The notes below the pieces were generated by a model that was not told the DNA's origin, did not search any database, and saw only the letters and a list, made by a program, of their open reading frames with translations. A stretch of 64,000 bases of DNA from JAXHLG01 sp034522495 (GTDB taxonomy: Bacteria > Patescibacteriota > Minisyncoccia > Moranbacterales > DUUL01). Shown one piece after another: positions 1 through 9,700 of this stretch. Made by a program: the position numbers and the translations under genes. Every line of letters begins with the position of its first letter. Within the stretch, counting starts at the first letter, position 1. The stretch spans positions 1,054,001 through 1,118,000 of the forward strand of contig JAXHLG010000002.1 in NCBI GenBank assembly GCA_034522495.1. Reading direction: 5' to 3'.

Positions 1-1
1 T

Positions 2-1630
2 TTTTTGTTTGTATTTGCTTTGGCCGGATGGTCGGTTTACTATTACTTTTCTTCCACTAAAGAAGTGGCCGCCCAGGGAGGAGAATACACCGAGGGCATT
101 GTGGGAAAACCGATTTATGTTAATCCGCTGTTGAGCCAAACCAACGAAATCGATGTAGCGCTAAGCGATCTTATTTACTCTTCCTTGTTCAAATACGGGA
201 AAAACGCCGAAATTAAAAATGATCTGGCAGAAAGCTACCAGGTATCGGAAAACAAAAAAACCTATACAATAAAGATAAAAGAGGATGTAAAATGGCACGA
301 CGGGAAGCCCTTAACCGCCGAGGATATTTATTTTACCGTCCGGCTTATTCAAAACCCTCAATTTAAAAGCACCTTGAGAAGCAGTTTCCAAGATGTTGAA
401 GTGGAAGCGGTAGACGAGAGAACCGTCAAATTTAAATTACAGGAGCCGTTCAGCCCTTTTTTGAATAAATTAACCTTCGGAATACTGCCCAAGCATATTT
501 TCAAAAACATTTCTTCCGGAAATTTTTTGATCAATGAATTCAATCTCAAACCGGTTGGCTCGGGACCCTTTGAATTTTCCAATTTTGAGAAAGACGAACA
601 AGACAATATTATTTCCTACCAGCTTATCGCCAATGATGAATACTATGGACAAAGGCCCTATTTGGAACAGCTTAACTTCAGTTTCTACACTTCCGAGAAA
701 GAACTGATTGACGCCTACAACAAAAAGGAAATCAACGGTTTCGGCATCTTCTCCTATGACAACATCAAGCAATTCGAAGACGACAAAACCACAAGGGTAA
801 AGTCTTTCGAAATTCCCCGCTATTTCAGCGTATTTTATAACCAAACCAAATCCAAAGCCCTGTCGGATAAAAACGTGAGGAGAGCGCTCTCTTACGCTAT
901 CAACCGCGAACAAATCATCAATGAAGTTTTTCACGGTTATGCCCGGGAAGTGTATTCGCCGGTGTTGGATTCTTTCGGCAAATTCTCTTCTAACGATGAA
1001 GCTGAAAAATACTTCTACAGCACAGAAGAAGCTAAGAAAATTCTTGAAGAAGCCGGATGGGAAGAGCAAGACAACGGCATCAGGGTCAAAACAAATGACG
1101 ATGAGAAAATCGAGTTAAAGATTGCCTTGGTATGCGCCAATTGGAGTCCGCTGGAAAAAAGTGCGGAGAAGATTAAAAAACAATGGGAGGAAGTCGGAGC
1201 GGAAGTGGAAGTAAAAACCTTGGAAATCAACGAAGTACAGCAAAATTACATAAAAACCAGGGATTATGAAGCTCTTTTATTCGGACAGGAATATTTCGGC
1301 AACGATCCGGACCCTTATCACTTCTGGCACTCCTCGGAAAAGCAAGATCCCGGTAAAAATCTTGCCGTGTTCGACGAAGAAGAGGCGGATAAATTATTGG
1401 AAGAAGCAAGAGAAATCCATGATGTAAACAAAAGAGAAGAAAAATACAACCAACTGGAAAAAATAATAACCGAAGAGTCCCCCGCCAGCTTCCTTTTCAG
1501 CGCCGACTATGTTTATATTGTTAACGATAAAGTTAAAGGCCTGGGCACTCAGTCCGTCACCAACCCCGCCTTAAGATTCCAACAAATAAACGACTGGTAT
1601 ATAAATACAAAAAGAGTAAAGAAGGATTGA
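2..1630 (+). CDS. ABC transporter substrate-binding protein, family 5 (peptide/nickel type), 5'-truncated by window edge
   Basis: Extracellular solute-binding protein of the OppA/DppA class, which captures peptides or similar solutes outside the membrane and delivers them to an ABC permease. The visible protein opens with a hydrophobic stretch (FVFALAGWSVYYYF) that looks like the end of a membrane anchor. It is followed by family hallmarks such as WHDGKPLTAEDIYFTVRLI near residue 98 and a C-terminal lobe with paired DPDPYHFWHS-type residues. The reading frame is open to the left edge, so the apparent TTG start at position 5 is probably not real and the gene starts outside the window. No permease or ATPase genes follow on the right; they may lie to the left. 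The family is confident, the substrate is unknown. Confidence 0.85.
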   Translation, partial: FLFVFALAGWSVYYYFSSTKEVAAQGGEYTEGIVGKPIYVNPLLSQTNEIDVALSDLIYSSLFKYGKNAEIKNDLAESYQVSENKKTYTIKIKEDVKWHDGKPLTAEDIYFTVRLIQNPQFKSTLRSSFQDVEVEAVDERTVKFKLQEPFSPFLNKLTFGILPKHIFKNISSGNFLINEFNLKPVGSGPFEFSNFEKDEQDNIISYQLIANDEYYGQRPYLEQLNFSFYTSEKELIDAYNKKEINGFGIFSYDNIKQFEDDKTTRVKSFEIPRYFSVFYNQTKSKALSDKNVRRALSYAINREQIINEVFHGYAREVYSPVLDSFGKFSSNDEAEKYFYSTEEAKKILEEAGWEEQDNGIRVKTNDDEKIELKIALVCANWSPLEKSAEKIKKQWEEVGAEVEVKTLEINEVQQNYIKTRDYEALLFGQEYFGNDPDPYHFWHSSEKQDPGKNLAVFDEEEADKLLEEAREIHDVNKREEKYNQLEKIITEESPASFLFSADYVYIVNDKVKGLGTQSVTNPALRFQQINDWYINTKRVKKD

Positions 1631-1922
1631 GTCGTAAGATGCGGAATTTAAGGTGCGAAAGATTAGATATAAGCAACAAAAGAAAAGAAGTTAAAAATAG
1701 CTTAAAAACAATTCAAAAGTCAAAATTCAAAACGCAAAGCTATGGCTCAAAACTAAAAGCTAAATAAACAAGCAAAGTCGGTTCTATGTATTTGCTTCTT
1801 TACATAAAATTTCCTAAATCTTTTATCTGTTTGTTTGAGCATATAAAACTATTTTAGTTTTAAGTTTACAGTTGTAGTTTTGAGTTTTGCTTTTTGCGAT
1901 TTGAGTTTCAGTCCCCAATAAA

Positions 1923-2092
1923 GGGACTGCTTCCAAACACCGTTCTTACTGCAATCCCACCTTTTTTGCTAAATTTTCCAAAATTTTTTTGCCTTAGCTA
2001 AGGCTATCCCGCAATGCGGAACAAAAATTGTTTGAAAAATTTATCTAAAAAATGAGAAATTTCGTATTAAAACGGTGCTTGGAAACAGTCCC
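1923..2092. repeat. R1 MITE-like element, copy 1
   Basis: 170-bp element bounded by terminal inverted repeats GGGACTGYTTCCAAACACCG and its complement, with an internal 14-bp palindrome GCCTTAGCTAAGGC. The same element recurs at 13328-13497 (inverted) and 16790-16949. It has no coding capacity. The rest of the 1631-2155 spacer is AT-rich with word-like repeats (fragments such as CAAAAGTCAAAA and TTTTGAGTTTTG), and I see no gene in it. Confidence 0.85.
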
Positions 2093-2155
2093 ATCAAACT
2101 TAACTCCTAATACAACAGGATAGCTAACAAATATTATCAATAAATATTCAAACCT

Positions 2156-3136
2156 ATGGATAAATACAATTTACGCCAAATTATTCTGGATTATCCCCGT
2201 CAGCTGGATTTGGGACAAAAATTTGCCAAAGGCGTCACGGTTGCGAAAAAAGATTTTAAGAATTTGGTAATTTGCGGCATGGGCGGATCCGCTCTGCCGG
2301 CCGATTTGCTTGCCAGCTACCTGGCCAATCAAGAAGAGTCTTTTGGTTTGCCTGTTTACATCAGCAGGGACTACGCCTTGCCGGCCGGAACGGACGAAAA
2401 CTCCTTGGTGTTTATATCTTCTTATTCGGGAAACACGGAAGAAACGATATCTTGTTTCCATCACGCCTTGAAGGTAAAAACCTCCATCGTTGCTTTCTCG
2501 GAAAGAGGAGCCGTTGAGAAAATGGCCAAAGAAAACCAAGTTCCCCACGTAAAATATTCCATAGATTTCCCTCATTTTCAACCCCGCTATGCCAACACTT
2601 ACGCCTTTGCCGCTATGCATCAAGTCTTGACAAACTTAGAATTAACTGATAGTATAGCAAGGTTTCCTAAAATCGATTCTTCCAAATCCGAAGATTACGG
2701 TAAAAGGCTGGCTAAAAAAGCTAAAAATAAAATTCCCATAGTTTACGCTTCCAATCGATTCAAAGTTATTGCCCGCAATTGGAAGATAAAAATAAATGAA
2801 AACGCCAAATCTCCGGCATTTTGGAATTATTTTCCGGAGTTGAATCACAATGAGATGCTGGGATTTTCTTTGCCCAAAAATGAATATTTTGTGTTTATGC
2901 TAAGAGACAAAGAAGACCATCCCAGAACCCGGGAGAGAATGGAACTGACTTCGGAAATTTATAGAAAAAAAGGATTGGAAACCGCGCTAATCGATATTGA
3001 GGGCGAGAATTATTTGGAAAAAAGTTTACGGTCATTAGTCCTGGGCGACTGGGTTTCTTATTATTTGGCTCAAGAATACGAACAAGACCCCACTCCGGTA
3101 GATTTGGTGGAAGAGTTTAAGAAGAAACTTTCATAA
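2156..3136 (+). CDS. Bifunctional phosphoglucose/phosphomannose isomerase
   Basis: Interconverts glucose-6-P or mannose-6-P with fructose-6-P in the cytosol. The 326-residue size fits the short bifunctional PGI/PMI family of two SIS domains, not classical PGI of about 550 residues. Visible signatures are CGMGGSALPADLL (residues 40-52), the sugar-phosphate loop SSYSGNTEETI (88-98), the KIKINENAKSPAF segment, and FPELNHNEMLGF (226-237), which carries the catalytic His/Glu region. The ATG at 2156 has no clear Shine-Dalgarno sequence. It stands alone between repeat-rich spacers. In an organism with reduced metabolism it would link sugar uptake to glycolysis or nucleotide-sugar synthesis. Confidence 0.9.
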   Translation: MDKYNLRQIILDYPRQLDLGQKFAKGVTVAKKDFKNLVICGMGGSALPADLLASYLANQEESFGLPVYISRDYALPAGTDENSLVFISSYSGNTEETISCFHHALKVKTSIVAFSERGAVEKMAKENQVPHVKYSIDFPHFQPRYANTYAFAAMHQVLTNLELTDSIARFPKIDSSKSEDYGKRLAKKAKNKIPIVYASNRFKVIARNWKIKINENAKSPAFWNYFPELNHNEMLGFSLPKNEYFVFMLRDKEDHPRTRERMELTSEIYRKKGLETALIDIEGENYLEKSLRSLVLGDWVSYYLAQEYEQDPTPVDLVEEFKKKLS

Positions 3137-3140
3137 TACC

Positions 3141-3188
3141 GTGTAAAATTAGCGGGGTATAGGATTTTTTGAAATTCCTATACGATAA
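3141..3188. repeat. R2 repeat, short copy
   Basis: Short copy of a repeat ending in a hairpin, TATAGGA...TCCTATA, followed by CGATAA. It closely matches the 3' half of the copy at 3300-3399 and also occurs at 60906-61008. It starts right after the isomerase stop codon. Confidence 0.7.
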
Positions 3189-3299
3189 GTTATTCCATAT
3201 GATAATTGGTAATTGGTTATTTGCAATTTTTTTTGGCAAATTGCCGGTAACGAATTACGAATTACATAAATTAAGCTTCGCACATTTAGCATTCCGCAT

Positions 3300-3399
3300 A
3301 AATCTGCGCTTGCCCCGTTGCTACGAAGTAGTTTTACGGGGTTGTAATCCGCGTAAAATCAGCGGGGTATAGGATTTTTTGAAATTCCTATACGATAAA
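3300..3399. repeat. R2 repeat, full copy
   Basis: About 100 bp, nearly identical to 60906-61008. It begins AAATCTGCGCTTGCCCCG, contains a hairpin-forming TTTTACGGGGTTG segment, and ends with TATAGGATTTTTTGAAATTC plus CTATACGATAAA. The terminal hairpin TATAGGA/TCCTATA is intact in both copies. Confidence 0.8.
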
Positions 3400-3423
3400 T
3401 GTAATTCTTCTTCTTAAATATAC

Positions 3424-3458
3424 GGAGATAAATATCTCCAATAATAATTAAATTATTA
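3424..3458 (+). promoter_or_regulatory. Inverted repeats in the RNase J leader
   Basis: Immediately upstream of the RNase J ATG (3471) is the perfect palindrome GGAGATAAATATCTCC (3424-3439). It is followed by a second, AT-only inverted repeat, AATAATTAAATTATT. These could form an mRNA hairpin sequestering the only GGAG, or be a protein operator. The function is inferred. Confidence 0.4.
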
Positions 3459-3470
3459 ATTAACCATTAT

Positions 3471-5237
3471 ATGACACAAGAAAAAACCAAGACCGGGCAA
3501 GAACCCCGGCAAAAGAAGGCCGTGAATAAGAATTCCGGCAATCAAGGCCATGACGGGCCCGTGAATAAGAAAGATAAGTTGCGGATTATCCCTCTCGGCG
3601 GGCTAGAAGAAATTGGCCGCAATATGACCGTATTTGAATACGGCGATGATATTATTATCGTTGATTGCGGGCTAATGTTTCCGGAAGAGAAAATGATGGG
3701 AATCGACTACATTATTCCCAATATTAAATATCTGAAGAACAAGAAAAAGAAAATTCGCGGAGTAATTATCACCCACGGCCACTTCGACCACATCGGCGGA
3801 TTGCCGCAAATCATTCCCGAACTGGGAAATCCGCCCGTTTATGCCACTGATTTAACCAGGGGAATCATTATGAAAAGACAAGAGGACTATAAAGACCAAG
3901 CCCCCTTGAATATCAAGAGGGTAAGAAAGATAGATAAATTAAGATTGGGATCCTTCGGGGTGGATTTCTTTCATGTAAACCATTCTATTCCGGACGCGGT
4001 AGGCCTCTTGATCCGCACGCCGGTGGGAAATATCATGCATACCGGCGACTTCAAGTTTGATCACTCTCCCGTGGGCGATGTTCCGGCCGATATTTCCAAG
4101 ATAGCCCGCTTGGGATCGGAGGGAGTTTTGGCCTTAATGTCCGATAGCACCGACTCCCAGACAAAAGGATACAGCATTTCCGAATCCAAGATTAAAGAAA
4201 ATTTAGAAAATATTTTTAAAGAATCCCGCGGCAGAGTTATCGCCGCTACTTTTTCCTCCCTGGTCAGCCGTATCCAAGAAATCATTGAAGTGGCCGAAAA
4301 GAATGGAAGGAAGGTGGCCATCGAAGGCTACTCCATGAAAAACATTGTGGAAATTGCCAAACAACTGGGATACATCAACGCAAAAAAATCCACCTTTATC
4401 GACGTCAAAGAAATAGACAGATACCCCGACAGCAAGGTGGCAATTTTATGCACCGGGGCCCAAGGAGAAAGCAACGCCGTCCTGATGAGGATTATTAACA
4501 ATGAACACAAACACATTCAAGTTCATTACGGCGATACTATAATCTTTTCCTCCTCGGTTATCCCCGGAAATGAAAGAACGGTTCAAGGTTTGAAAGACAC
4601 TCTTTATAAAAAAGGGGCCCACGTCATCCATTACAAAATGATGGACATTCATTCCGGAGGCCACGCCAGGCAGGAAGATTTGAAAATGATGATCAACTTG
4701 GTGCGCCCGAAATACCTGATACCCATTCACGGAACCTACTACATGCTGAAAATCCACGGGCAATTGGGCGAGGAAGTGGGATTGAAAAAAGAAAATGTCC
4801 TAGTGGGAGAAAACGGCAGAGTAATAGAGTTCGACAAAAAACAGCAAGGCAGGCTAACCAACGAGAAAGTTCCTTGCTCCTATGTAATGCTCGACGGCCT
4901 CGGCATAGGCGACGTAGGCAACGTGGTACTTAGAGACCGGCAATTATTGGCTGAGGATGGCATGTTTACCATTATTTCCATTGTGGATAAAGAAAAGAGA
5001 AGGGTAATAGGCGAGCCGCAAGTGGCTTCCCGAGGATTCATTTACGTTAAAGAAAATTTCGAACTGGTAAATGAAACCAAAAGCAAAGCCAAAAAAATAA
5101 TCAATAACATTATTTCCAAAGAAGCTGAACCCAATTGGGACTACATCAAAAACAACATTCGCGACACAGTCGGCCAATTCCTATTCCAAAAAACCCAGAG
5201 AAGGCCCATGGTGCTGCCTGTTATTATTGAGGTGTAA
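3471..5237 (+). CDS. rnj: Ribonuclease J
   Basis: Metallo-beta-lactamase/beta-CASP ribonuclease with 5'-3' exo- and endonuclease activity, which processes rRNA and degrades mRNA in the cytosol of organisms lacking RNase E. The protein has a charged, Lys/Gln-rich tail of about 35 residues, then the zinc motif THGHFDHIGG (101-110). Further metal ligands lie in HVNHSIPDAVG and MHTGDFKFD, followed by the beta-CASP region with GAQGESNAVL and HSGGHARQEDL and a C-terminal domain ending RPMVLPVIIEV. Length (588) is normal. It is followed at once by an intrinsic terminator, so it is probably monocistronic. Upstream inverted repeats suggest leader control. Confidence 0.95.
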   Translation: MTQEKTKTGQEPRQKKAVNKNSGNQGHDGPVNKKDKLRIIPLGGLEEIGRNMTVFEYGDDIIIVDCGLMFPEEKMMGIDYIIPNIKYLKNKKKKIRGVIITHGHFDHIGGLPQIIPELGNPPVYATDLTRGIIMKRQEDYKDQAPLNIKRVRKIDKLRLGSFGVDFFHVNHSIPDAVGLLIRTPVGNIMHTGDFKFDHSPVGDVPADISKIARLGSEGVLALMSDSTDSQTKGYSISESKIKENLENIFKESRGRVIAATFSSLVSRIQEIIEVAEKNGRKVAIEGYSMKNIVEIAKQLGYINAKKSTFIDVKEIDRYPDSKVAILCTGAQGESNAVLMRIINNEHKHIQVHYGDTIIFSSSVIPGNERTVQGLKDTLYKKGAHVIHYKMMDIHSGGHARQEDLKMMINLVRPKYLIPIHGTYYMLKIHGQLGEEVGLKKENVLVGENGRVIEFDKKQQGRLTNEKVPCSYVMLDGLGIGDVGNVVLRDRQLLAEDGMFTIISIVDKEKRRVIGEPQVASRGFIYVKENFELVNETKSKAKKIINNIISKEAEPNWDYIKNNIRDTVGQFLFQKTQRRPMVLPVIIEV

Positions 5238-5258
5238 GAAGCACTCTTTGAATAACTG

Positions 5259-5287
5259 AAAAACCGGCCTGTAAAGCCGGTTTTTTG
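5259..5287 (+). terminator. Intrinsic terminator of RNase J
   Basis: AAACCGGC stem, loop CTGTAAA, GCCGGTTT stem, then a run of T; 22 bp after the stop codon. Confidence 0.9.
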
Positions 5288-5386
5288 TTTTCTTTTTTTA
5301 TTGAAATTCCTAATGGAGACTGTTCCCAATGCTTAAAATAACACTAAAAATTTTAGCCAAACAAATCTCCTGCTGCTTGATGCCCG

Positions 5387-6403
5387 TTATTGGAATAAAC
5401 TTCCCTGCCTGTCTTCATCCGGCGCTTCCAAGCCGAGATGATCGTAAGCTGACTTGGTGGCTTTCCGGCCTCGAGGGGTACGCTCCAGCATTCCAATTTG
5501 AATCAGATATGGCTCGTATACATCTTCAATGGTCTGGGATTCTTCCGCTACCGCCGCGGCTATGGTTTGCACTCCCACCGGCCCTCCGTTGAATTTCTCT
5601 ATCATAACCCTTAAAATTTCCCTGTCTGCCGGCTCTAAGCCAAGCTGATCCACTTCCATCATCCCCAAGGACTTTTCTACAATTTTCTTGTTTATAATTT
5701 CCGATTCGTTTATTTGCGCATAGTCCCGAACTCTTTTGAGAAGGCGATTAGCCACTCGGGGAGTTTTCCGGCTGCAGGCGGCAACTGTATCGCACCCTTC
5801 TTCGTTTAAGCCGACATTCAATATCTTGGCCGACCTTCTAAGTATTTGGCCGATTTCTTCCTGCTCATAAAAATTTAACCGATAGATAGCTCCAAATCTA
5901 TTCCTCAAGGGAGAAGAAAGCATTCCCAGCCTGGTAGTCGCTCCGATTATGGTAAACTTGGGCAAATCCAGCTGGATAGTTCTGGCCGACGGTCCCTTGC
6001 CCAAAATAATGTCCAGCTTCCCGTCCTCCATGGCCGGATAAAGAACCTCTTCCACAGTTTTGTTCAATCTGTGGATTTCATCCACAAACAAAACATCCCC
6101 GTCGTTAAGATTGGTTAAAATGGATCCCAAGTCTCCCACTCTTTCAATGGCCGGACCGGACGTGGATTTTATTCCGGCTCCCATCTCATTGGCAATAATT
6201 TGGGCTAAAGTGGTTTTTCCAAGCCCGGGAGGGCCGAAAAGCAGAACGTGATCCACGGACTCGCCTCTTTTTTTGGCTGCTTGAATCAGAATATGAAGAT
6301 TTTTTTTAGTCTGTTTTTGCCCTATATATTCTCCAAAGTTCTGAGGCCTTAAATTTGATTCAAAATTTTCTTCATAAGGCTCTTGCTGGTTGGACGTAAT
6401 CAT
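5387..6403 (-). CDS. ruvB: Holliday junction branch migration helicase RuvB
   Basis: Hexameric AAA+ motor that drives branch migration with RuvA in recombinational repair. From the chosen ATG at 6403 the protein has Walker A FGPPGLGKTTLA (56-67), Walker B FVDEIHRL, sensor GATTRLGMLSSPLRNRFG with the arginine finger, and the C-terminal winged helix LERTPRGRKATKSAYDHLG. An in-frame codon at 6448 would add 15 residues not expected in the family, so 6403 is preferred, although neither start has a good ribosome site. ruvA and ruvC are not adjacent. Confidence 0.95.
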   Translation of the reverse strand: MITSNQQEPYEENFESNLRPQNFGEYIGQKQTKKNLHILIQAAKKRGESVDHVLLFGPPGLGKTTLAQIIANEMGAGIKSTSGPAIERVGDLGSILTNLNDGDVLFVDEIHRLNKTVEEVLYPAMEDGKLDIILGKGPSARTIQLDLPKFTIIGATTRLGMLSSPLRNRFGAIYRLNFYEQEEIGQILRRSAKILNVGLNEEGCDTVAACSRKTPRVANRLLKRVRDYAQINESEIINKKIVEKSLGMMEVDQLGLEPADREILRVMIEKFNGGPVGVQTIAAAVAEESQTIEDVYEPYLIQIGMLERTPRGRKATKSAYDHLGLEAPDEDRQGSLFQ

Positions 6404-6462
6404 ATGAATTACTTTTTTAAAACAATTAAACAAAAGCCTAATCAACAATTATCAATAATCCC

Positions 6463-6491
6463 TTGACAAAATTAAAATCCTATGTTAGGCT
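6463..6491 (+). promoter_or_regulatory. Sigma70-type promoter candidate for the unassigned RNA
   Basis: Perfect -35 TTGACA at 6463-6468, 17-nt spacer, and a weak -10 TAGGCT at 6486-6491. Transcription would begin near 6498, just upstream of the structured region. The -10 is poor, so this is a candidate only. Confidence 0.5.
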
Positions 6492-6497
6492 TACTTT

Positions 6498-6773
6498 TCA
6501 GGTTGTTAGGGGTTATTAATAGAAAAAACAACCTTTCTCCCAAAGTTAATTATAACCAAAAAATAGTTTTTTGTCATCAAACTGTAGACAAAGGGGGTGT
6601 TTAGGCTAACTTTTCCCCTAAAGGAGCTTTTCTCAGATAAAAGGGTGTTGCGGTTCAGGCTTCAATATTCCTCGGAACTGCTCTAAACCCGGGCTTTTAT
6701 AAGCCTCCGGGTGGTGTCTACAGCTTAATGACAGAAAACAAAGCTCTCATTTTTTCTAAAATGGGAGTTTTTT
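6498..6773 (+). ncRNA. Candidate structured non-coding RNA of unknown class
   Basis: A 300-bp gene-free interval holds a promoter candidate, a series of helices and an intrinsic terminator, all on the + strand. Visible pairings: AGGTTGTT/AACAACCT at the 5' end; a closing helix CTGTAGACA (about 6583) with TGTCTACAG (about 6714); an inner helix GTTTAG/CTAAAC; a hairpin GCGGTTC/GAACTGC; and a 3' hairpin CCCG-GGCTT-TTAT-AAGCC-TC-CGGG. The terminator is CTCTCATTTT/AAAATGGGAG plus T run (6744-6773). I do not recognise it. It lacks the tmRNA ends, the RNase P CR-I/CR-V sequences and the SRP RNA tetraloop/asymmetric loop. It is not a leader, because the next gene runs the opposite way. A divergent 6S RNA is possible but unproven. 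Confidence 0.6.
6744..6773 (+). terminator. Intrinsic terminator of the candidate RNA
   Basis: Ten-base-pair stem CTCTCATTTT/AAAATGGGAG with a TTCT loop, followed by TTTTTTA. Its T tract touches the stop codon of the convergent tandem ATPase gene. Confidence 0.8.
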
Positions 6774-9700
6774 ATTGTTCTCCCGCCACTCTATAGACTT
6801 CTTCCAGGGTAGTTTCTCCTCTTATGACTCTTAAAATGCCGTCTTGATACATAGTAATCATTCCCTTTTCTATAGCTTTGTTTTCAATCTCGCTGGTCGT
6901 CGGCTTCTCTGTTAAATATTTTTCCATTTCTTCATCCACTTGAAGCATTTCAGCCACCGGCAATCTGCCTTTGTAACCTATGTTGCCACACTCGGCGCAA
7001 CCCGTTGCTTCAAATACAAACTCCGGGATTTCTTTTTTTTCATCAACTTTTAATTTATCTGACATGGAATGGAGAGCCTCTTCAATAGTTTTTTTCTCCT
7101 CTTTGTTTATCTCTCTTTTTTTCTTGCAGCGCGGGCAAAGCTTTCTTACCAGTCTTTGAGCGATAAAACAATTGGTTCCGCTGGAAATATCCGAAACACC
7201 GACTCCCATATCCACCAGCCGTTGAACAGATCCGGCGGCGTTGTTAGTGTGCAGCGTAGAAACCACCAAATGACCTGTCAGCGCAGCGCGATAGGCAATT
7301 TGAGCCGTTTCTTCATCTCTTATTTCACCCACCATCATAATATCAGGGTTCTGACGCAAAAGCGAGCGCATTGCTTTAGCAAAAGTGTAATCCTCTTCTT
7401 TGTTAACCTGCGTTTGAATAACCCCTTCCATTTGATATTCAATCGGATCTTCAACCGTTATTATTTTTACTTCCGGTTCATTCAGCTTGCTTAGTATGCT
7501 GTATAAAGTAGTAGTCTTTCCGCTTCCGGTAGGACCGGTATTGATAATTATGCCGTTAGGACGGGCGATTTCTTCTTTGAGCATCCTCAGATTAGGCCCG
7601 CTAAAGCCGATTTTTTCAATATCCAGCGCTTTGGCTGATTTATCCAGTATTCTCATAACCACAATATCACCGTATCCTCCTAATATAATGGAAACTCTGA
7701 CTGCAATTTTTTTATTTTCCACTTGATCCAATTTTTCATCCATATTTATACCAAAGCGCCCATCCATAGTGCCTCCCTCTCTTTTGGAAGTTTCAAACCC
7801 GGATAAGCTTTTTACTTGGTTTAATAAAGATAAATAATCATCCAATGGCAATTCCGCCACATCTTGAAGCACTCCATCAATTCGATATCGGATTTTGAAA
7901 GTATCTTCGCCAGGCTCTATGTGAACATCCCCAGCCCTCATCAGCATTCCACCTAAAAGTATTTGTTTGATCATCTTTTTAACCGGGGTATTCTCCAACA
8001 TTTTCTGGAAAGATTTTTTCCCCTCCAGCTCTCCTGCAGTTTTTTCATATTCTTCTTTTTCTATATCAACTCCCCTGGAAAGAGACCTGAGCATAATTTT
8101 TTCGTAAAGATCGACTAAATAATCCCCTTTGCCGGTGACCCTTTGTATCTCTTTCAAGGAAGTTTCCCCTTCTAAAGCCTTTAGAATGCCATCCTGAACC
8201 ATGGTAATCATTCCCTCTTCCAGCGACTGCCTGGTAATCTCCGTTTCAGAAGCCATATGGATAATTTTCTCCTTTATTTTCTCGCTGAAAGTCAAAATCT
8301 CAAAAATTCCCACCCTGCCTTTGTATCCAATGCCTTTGCACTTTGGACAGCCTTTGGCCTTGTAGAAATGGTTTATGTTTTTTGGAACCTCGACATTCGC
8401 CTTGGGGGAAATCACGGAAAGCATTTTTTTAAGAGTTTCAATAGTATTTTGCGCAGGTTCATAATTTTCCTTGCAGTGGGGGCACAAACGGCGCACCAGT
8501 CTTTGGGCAATCAAAGCGTTAACTGTGCTGGCGATCTCGTTGGAATCCAGTCCCAGATCCATCATTCGAGAAACAACTGCAGCCGAGCTATTGGAATGAA
8601 TAGTGGTCAAAACCAAGTGCCCCGTCATGGCCGACTGCATAGCAATACTAGCTGTCTCATCATCCCTTATCTCTCCCACAAGCAAAATATCCGGATCCTG
8701 ACGCACAATAGCCCTTAATCCTTTGGCAAAAGTGTAGCCATGTCGATCACTAACCTGAGTCTGCACAATCCCGGGCATCCTATATTCCACCGGATCCTCA
8801 ATAGTTATAATTTTTTTCTCCGCTTCATTTAATTTGTTTATAATCGAATACAGCGTTGTCGTTTTACCGCTTCCGGTGGGGCCCGAATTGACAATCACGC
8901 CTTCCGTTTTGCTAGTTTGACCAGCTAATCGTTCATAAGCCAACCCTCTCAACCCCAAATTTTCCATTTTTAAATTAGAAATATCTTGATTCAGCAGTCT
9001 CAAAACGATACTTTCGCCGTAACTTCCGGGCAAAATGGAAACTCTGCAGTCAATATTGTCCTCTTCGCTTACTTTGACAGAAAACCGTCCGTCCTGAGAT
9101 ATATCATTTACATTAAGCACCATGTCGCCCAACAACTTGACTCTCGAGATAATGTTAGGATAAACATTGGCAGTAAAATTGGCAACTGTTTGCAAAACAC
9201 CGTCGATTCTATATCTAAGCCTAATATTTTGCTTTCTCTGCGGTTCAAAATGAATGTCGGAAGCATCCAGCTTAATAGCTCCGGCAATGATAACGTTTAA
9301 AACTTCCGTGGTGGGAACTTCAGTAATTCGCTTTTCCAGCTTCATTAAACTCTCCAGTTCTCCTTTGAATCCTTCGAGTTCTTCTTCGCTCACGCTTACC
9401 GCCAAATTATCAATTCTATCTTTTAAAGAAGTAAAGTTATAATTTTCCCATGCCTGTTTCATGGCGCTCTTGGAAACCACGTGCAACTTAACTTTAACAC
9501 CGTTTTTTTCTTCCAGTTTGTTTATATATTCTTGCAAGTCTTCCCTCTTGGGGTCCACAGCTCCAACTTTAACTTCTCTGCCAACTTTTTTTAGGAGTAC
9601 AATTTCATACTCTTTAGCTTTTTCCTTGGGTATAAAGTTCAAGTTGACTTGATCAATCGGAAATATATTTAAATCCAGATAAGGACAATCGATTTCTTCT

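Noticed and set aside
6498..6773. tmRNA, RNase P RNA or SRP RNA as identity of the structured RNA
   Set aside because: The diagnostic end sequences, tag reading frame and conserved cores of these RNAs are absent.
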